Shown: positions 35,041 through 38,716 of the stretch, one piece after another
How the letters are laid out: every line of letters begins with the position of its first letter
Position numbering within the stretch: position 1 is the first letter of the stretch
DNA from: Syntrophomonadaceae bacterium
GTDB taxonomy: Bacteria; Bacillota; Dethiobacteria; DTU022
DNA length: 38,716 nucleotides
Assembly (NCBI GenBank): GCA_007130825.1
Contig: SLRT01000132.1
Span: 1-38,716, forward strand
Direction: 5' to 3'
Translations under genes and position numbers: made by a program
The notes under the pieces: generated by a model
The model's input: only the letters and a program-made list of their open reading frames with translations
The model's database searches: none
Told to the model about the DNA's origin: nothing

Positions 35041-36201
35041 TTGACCGAAATTTATCTTGACAACAGTGCAACTACCCGTCCATATCCAGAAGTAATTGCG
35101 CATGTCAGCAGGGTCCAGGGAGAGATATATGGAAACCCTTCTTCGATGCATGAAAAAGGTGTGGAAGCAGAAAAACAAATCAAAGAAGCCCGCTGGCGGA
35201 TCGCTTCTTTTTTTAGCGACCGTGAAGATGAAATCATATTTACCTCCGGCGGAACCGAAGCTAACAACCTGGCTATCAAGGGCGCAGCAAAGCGCAACCG
35301 CAATAAGGGCAACCACCTGGTTACCAGCCTGGTGGAGCATCCCTCAGTTTTAAACTGTTTTCGTTACCTGGAAGAATATGAGGGCTTCAGGGTAACTTAT
35401 CTTCCAGTTGACCAACAAGGACTAATCGACCCGGAACAGTTAAAAAAACTGGTCGATAAAAACACGATCCTGGTCAGTATTATGCATGTTAACAATGAAA
35501 TTGGAACGGTCCAGCCCCTGAAAGAAATCGGTTCTCTGATCAAAAAGCAAAACCCTTCGGTCTTGTTTCATGTTGATGCCGTGCAATCCTTTGCCAGGCT
35601 ACCCCTGAAGACTAATGAATGGCAGGCAGATATGCTCAGTTGCAGCGCTCATAAGGTACACGGGCCCAGGGGAAGCGGCTGCCTCTGGGTCCGTAAAGGG
35701 ACCTTGCTGCAGCCCCTTATGCACGGTGGAGGACAGGAAAAAGAACTGCGCCCGGGAACAGAAAACGTCCCTGCTATCGCCGGCTTCGGGTTGGCTGCCC
35801 GGCTGACCGGAGAAAACCAACATCAAAAGGCTGCTGCCCTGGGCAATTTAAAGCTGTCTTTTTACCGGACACTACAGCAAAAAGGAATCGATTTTTACGT
35901 TAACGGGCCTCCGGTGGAAGAAAGTGCTGTGCATATTATTAACCTTTCCTTTTCAGGGCTGCCATCTGAAGTGCTTTTGCATTCCCTGGAAGAACGCGGT
36001 ATCTACGTTTCAGCCGGTTCAGCCTGTCACTCCCGTAAACCTGAACCGAGCCACATCCTGCAAGCTCTTGATTTAGACCGGGATCGGCTTGAAAGCGCCC
36101 TGCGCTTCAGCTTTTCCTGCTATAATAATGAACAGGAAGTTGAATATGCCGCCGCTCAAACCGCAGAAGTAGTTAGAGAGCTGAGAGCAATTATCAGATA
36201 G
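35041..36201 (+). CDS. Cysteine desulfurase (NifS/IscS family)
   Basis: A PLP enzyme that takes sulfur from cysteine and forms a persulfide for delivery to acceptors. The 386 residues are full length. EIYLDNSATTRPYPEV opens the protein, TSGGTEANNLAIKG is the PLP phosphate region, HVDAVQSFARLPL follows, and Lys205 in CSAHKVHGPRGSG is the PLP lysine. The catalytic Cys329 is in SAGSACHSRKPEPSHIL; the loop is of the short type seen in enzymes that pair with a dedicated acceptor. The start is TTG at 35041 with AAAGGAGGG upstream. thiI follows after 23 bases, so it probably serves tRNA 4-thiouridine (as NifZ does in Bacillus), although Fe-S supply is possible. Confidence 0.94.
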   Translation: MTEIYLDNSATTRPYPEVIAHVSRVQGEIYGNPSSMHEKGVEAEKQIKEARWRIASFFSDREDEIIFTSGGTEANNLAIKGAAKRNRNKGNHLVTSLVEHPSVLNCFRYLEEYEGFRVTYLPVDQQGLIDPEQLKKLVDKNTILVSIMHVNNEIGTVQPLKEIGSLIKKQNPSVLFHVDAVQSFARLPLKTNEWQADMLSCSAHKVHGPRGSGCLWVRKGTLLQPLMHGGGQEKELRPGTENVPAIAGFGLAARLTGENQHQKAAALGNLKLSFYRTLQQKGIDFYVNGPPVEESAVHIINLSFSGLPSEVLLHSLEERGIYVSAGSACHSRKPEPSHILQALDLDRDRLESALRFSFSCYNNEQEVEYAAAQTAEVVRELRAIIR

Positions 36202-36224
36202 CAATTATTTTTGGGAGGAAGTCC

Positions 36225-37388
36225 ATGCCGGCAAAAATTATGGTCCGCTACGGTGAGATTGCCCTGAAAGGGAAAAACCGCGGGCAGTTTGAACAACAGC
36301 TCCAGCGCAACCTGAATTCAGCGCTCAAAGATTTCCCGGCCACGGTAAAAAGACTGCACGGTCGTTTTATGGTCAGTGGCCCGGAAGAACAACGGGAAAC
36401 AATGCAACAACGACTGAGCAAGGTCTTCGGGGTTGTATCGCTCAGCCCGGTAAAAGAAGCCGGCCTTGATTTGGAAGAGATTAAGCAACTTGCTCTTGAA
36501 ATGGTTGGCAACATGCCTCCTGAAAGAAATAAGTTCAGAATTAAAACCCGCCGGGCCAATAAAGATTTTCCCCATCCTTCACCCGAAATAAACCAGTTGC
36601 TCGGTTCTTACCTGCAACAGCATTTTCCAAGACTGGTTGTCGATTTAAAACAGCCCTCATTTATACTTTCGGTGGAAATCGGTTATGACAAAGCTTACCT
36701 CTACTTAGAGCGAATAGCCGGCCCGGGAGGCCTGCCGGTAGGCATTACCGGACGGGGACTACTACTCCTTTCCGGAGGGATCGACAGCCCGGTAGCGGGT
36801 TGGCTGGCCATGAAGCGAGGACTGGCTCTGGAGGCAATTCATTTTCACAGTTATCCTTTTACCAGCAGGCGCTCCCAGGAAAAAGCAGTTGACCTGTGCC
36901 GCAAGCTGGCCCTTAGCTGTGAGAGTATTCCTTTACACATGATTAGCTTAACCAATATCCAAAAAGAACTGCGCTCACAATGCCCCGAGGACTTAAGCAT
37001 TATACTGCTTAGAAGAATAATGCTGCGGCTGGCGGAATTGCTCAGCGCCAGGCAGAAGCTTCAAGCCCTGGTTACCGGTGAAAGTTTGGGTCAGGTGGCC
37101 AGTCAAACCCTGGAAAGCATTACAGTAACCGCTAAATCAACAGGCATGCTAATTCTCCGCCCCCTGCTGGGGATGGATAAAAAAGAAATAGTCGACAAAG
37201 CAACCGCCGTTGACACTTACAACATTTCAATACTTCCCTATGAAGATTGCTGCACCCTTTTTTTGCCTAAAAATCCAGTGACCAGGCCCAAGCTGGAAGT
37301 AGTAGAAAATTACGAGGCAAAACTGAACCTCGACGATCTCCTTGAAGAAGCTATCGGGAGCACAGAAACAATAATCGTCAAAAGTTAG
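36225..37388 (+). CDS. thiI: tRNA 4-thiouridine sulfurtransferase ThiI
   Basis: ThiI adenylates U8 of tRNA and inserts sulfur received from a cysteine desulfurase. The 387-residue protein has the N-terminal ferredoxin-like domain (MVRYGEIALKGKNRGQFEQQL), then THUMP (about 60-165) and a PP-loop ATPase with SGGIDS at 183-188. The conserved YEDCCTLFLPKNPVTRP segment has Cys342 and Cys343. The protein ends there, without the C-terminal rhodanese domain of the E. coli form, as in Bacillus and archaea, so the desulfurase must deliver sulfur directly. The start is ATG at 36225 after GGGAGG. The last codons are close to the convergent flavodoxin-ferredoxin gene, 69 bases away. Confidence 0.95.
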   Translation: MPAKIMVRYGEIALKGKNRGQFEQQLQRNLNSALKDFPATVKRLHGRFMVSGPEEQRETMQQRLSKVFGVVSLSPVKEAGLDLEEIKQLALEMVGNMPPERNKFRIKTRRANKDFPHPSPEINQLLGSYLQQHFPRLVVDLKQPSFILSVEIGYDKAYLYLERIAGPGGLPVGITGRGLLLLSGGIDSPVAGWLAMKRGLALEAIHFHSYPFTSRRSQEKAVDLCRKLALSCESIPLHMISLTNIQKELRSQCPEDLSIILLRRIMLRLAELLSARQKLQALVTGESLGQVASQTLESITVTAKSTGMLILRPLLGMDKKEIVDKATAVDTYNISILPYEDCCTLFLPKNPVTRPKLEVVENYEAKLNLDDLLEEAIGSTETIIVKS

Positions 37389-37457
37389 GAGCAGCCATGC
37401 AAAAGCCATTCCATTAAAGCCGACCGGTAATTTTAAAACAACGCATTTTTCAGCTTG

Positions 37458-38474
37458 CTATTTTTGCTTGAGCCGATAGGCCAATTCATCCTGCATGGCA
37501 CTTTCTATCAGTACTTCGGGACCGGGGAAACGGGCCTTTTCGTCTGTAATCTGCGAAAAATAGAGAGCATCAGTAGGACACCAGTTCAAACAGCGCAGAC
37601 AGTACATACAATGGTAAAGGCGAATTGGGTAGCCCTCTTCATCCAGCTCGATCAAACCCTGTGGACACTGCTTAACACAGGTCATACACTGAATGCATTT
37701 ATTTTTATGAATGCCGAAACCGAACAAGAAATGATTTAACAAAAAGTCAATACCATAGGAATAAATCAGGCGATAAGGAATTCCGAATAACAGGTTAAAA
37801 ATGCTTGCACCCCGATACCAGTTAGGGATACCACTGTAAAGAGAAGTGATATAATCGAGAAAAATATCAATTTTATTTCTGGCTTGCCGGCTTTTTTTAA
37901 CAAGCAGGCGGCCTGCCTGGCGATGATCGAAATGTTTTCTTATAACAACACTGGCTGAATAAACAAAGGCCTGGTCAACATGTCCCACAAAATTAAAGCC
38001 CTTCATAGTCAAAATGTTTTTCATAAACTTTTCGAAATCTCCCTGGGCTCCATCATGGGTGGCAAAAGAAAAAACGCGGACCGTCTTTTTAAAAACAGGC
38101 AGATCCAGCAAAAAGCGGATCATCACCGGGGCTGGCCGGAAACTGTAAACCGGCGAACCGAAGCCAATCAGGTCATACTTTTTCCAGGCTTGCTCCAGGT
38201 AACTGAGCAAGGGGTTTTCAGTACAGTTTTCAATGGCAGTTTTAGTATCCTGGTACGGCCAGGGATATTTACTTAAAGGACGCTTAACTTCAGCTCTTAT
38301 CGTATAAGTAAGAGCAACCGGTTTTTTCTGCCACAGCACAGACAGATCAGTTAACTCCTCGAGATTAAGCATGTCACAGGAATAACCGCGTTTTTCCATC
38401 TCTTTTTGGATCAAAGTAGCATAATGACGGGTTATTCCGGTACCTGAAAAATAAACCAGCAGTGCCTTAATCAT
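37458..38474 (-). CDS. EFR1-type flavodoxin-ferredoxin fusion protein
   Basis: A 338-residue predicted electron carrier or oxidoreductase. The N-terminal flavodoxin-like domain (ALLVYFSGTGITRHYATLI, with the phosphate loop SGTG, and DLIGFGSPVYSFRPAPVMIRFL) covers about 1-180. The middle region (about 180-255) is basic and aromatic. The C terminus has two [4Fe-4S] ferredoxin motifs, Cys260/263/266/270 and Cys289/292/295/299. This resembles the EFR1 family of Clostridia. The redox partner is unknown. The start is ATG at 38474, five bases after AAGGTGG; GTG at 38483 lies in that site. It is alone on its strand and convergent with thiI. Confidence 0.88.
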   Translation of the reverse strand: MIKALLVYFSGTGITRHYATLIQKEMEKRGYSCDMLNLEELTDLSVLWQKKPVALTYTIRAEVKRPLSKYPWPYQDTKTAIENCTENPLLSYLEQAWKKYDLIGFGSPVYSFRPAPVMIRFLLDLPVFKKTVRVFSFATHDGAQGDFEKFMKNILTMKGFNFVGHVDQAFVYSASVVIRKHFDHRQAGRLLVKKSRQARNKIDIFLDYITSLYSGIPNWYRGASIFNLLFGIPYRLIYSYGIDFLLNHFLFGFGIHKNKCIQCMTCVKQCPQGLIELDEEGYPIRLYHCMYCLRCLNWCPTDALYFSQITDEKARFPGPEVLIESAMQDELAYRLKQK

Positions 38475-38499
38475 TGTTTCCACCTTCTTTATGATCCAT

Positions 38500-38530
38500 A
38501 TTATAGCTTAAAAAGGGCTGGGAAGAAAAT
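38500..38530 (-). promoter_or_regulatory. Possible promoter of the EFR1-type gene
   Basis: On the minus strand TATAAT (38500-38505) is a perfect -10 about 26 bases before the ATG. The -35 (TTTCTT, 17 bases upstream) is weak. The remaining bases to the window end (38531-38716) show no gene, RNA or repeat that I can support. Confidence 0.5.
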
Positions 38531-38716
38531 ACAAATCACAATAAAAACACTTTCACGCACGTGGCGAATTATAGGCGCAGCTTAACGCGTTACTTGTTGA
38601 GCGGTTTTTCATTTGTTATCATCGCTCTGCCGGTGTATTTGCACCACTGGCGAAAAATCCACAGGTTGGAAACTGAGGATTAACATGTGCAGTACGATTA
38701 GGTTCTTACTTCTGAA

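Overview
The window comes from a low-GC Gram-positive anaerobe of the class Clostridia, most likely an acetogen or a syntrophic acetate/butyrate metaboliser. The ctsR-mcsA-mcsB-clpC heat-shock operon places it in the Firmicutes. A complete CODH/acetyl-CoA synthase cluster shows the Wood-Ljungdahl pathway. GTG and TTG starts are common, base composition is near 50% GC, and strong Shine-Dalgarno sites precede most genes. I cannot name a species from sequence alone. No tRNA, rRNA, CRISPR array or complete insertion sequence was seen.

Layout, left to right. Positions 1-4140, minus strand: carD, yacL (PIN/TRAM), ispD, ispF, cysE and a partial cysS, tightly packed or overlapping. Positions 4230-4880: one plus-strand gene of unknown function with its own promoter and terminator. 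Positions 4899-10990, minus: radA, nfo, a sirtuin, a YjbQ family protein, a TPR/helix-turn-helix protein and a YhaM-type HD exoribonuclease. Positions 11400-13710, plus: two related secreted proteins of no family I recognise, each with promoter or RBS and terminator. Positions 13790-16984, minus: hbd, crt and thl, which interconvert acetyl-CoA and 3-hydroxybutyryl/crotonyl-CoA. Positions 17147-27335, minus: cooC-acsA-acsB-acsC-acsD-acsE-metV-metF, closed by a terminator. Positions 27461-32212, minus: ctsR-mcsA-mcsB-clpC with a CtsR operator over its promoter. Positions 32318-33983, minus: trxB and an MgtC-family gene. Positions 34136-37388, plus: a small Nfu protein, its terminator, a degraded class C group II intron, then a cysteine desulfurase and thiI. 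Positions 37458-38505, minus: a flavodoxin-ferredoxin fusion protein.

How the genes work together. MetF/MetV make methyl-THF and AcsE passes the methyl group to the corrinoid protein AcsCD. AcsA makes CO from CO2, AcsB joins methyl, CO and CoA, and CooC supports nickel loading. Thl-Crt-Hbd draw on or feed the same acetyl-CoA pool. The desulfurase and ThiI pair is suited to tRNA 4-thiouridine formation, and Nfu to Fe-S delivery, which matters for the Fe-S-rich CODH/ACS.

The most interesting points are these. The carbon-fixation and C4 genes sit inside what is normally a continuous ctsR-to-cysS housekeeping block, between clpC and radA. The secreted paralogue pair has two cysteines at identical spacing and a shared C-terminal block. 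A 15-codon leader ORF overlaps the start of the first secreted gene. A terminator-like hairpin lies between acsB and acsC. A 5' remnant of a class C group II intron lies directly behind a terminator.
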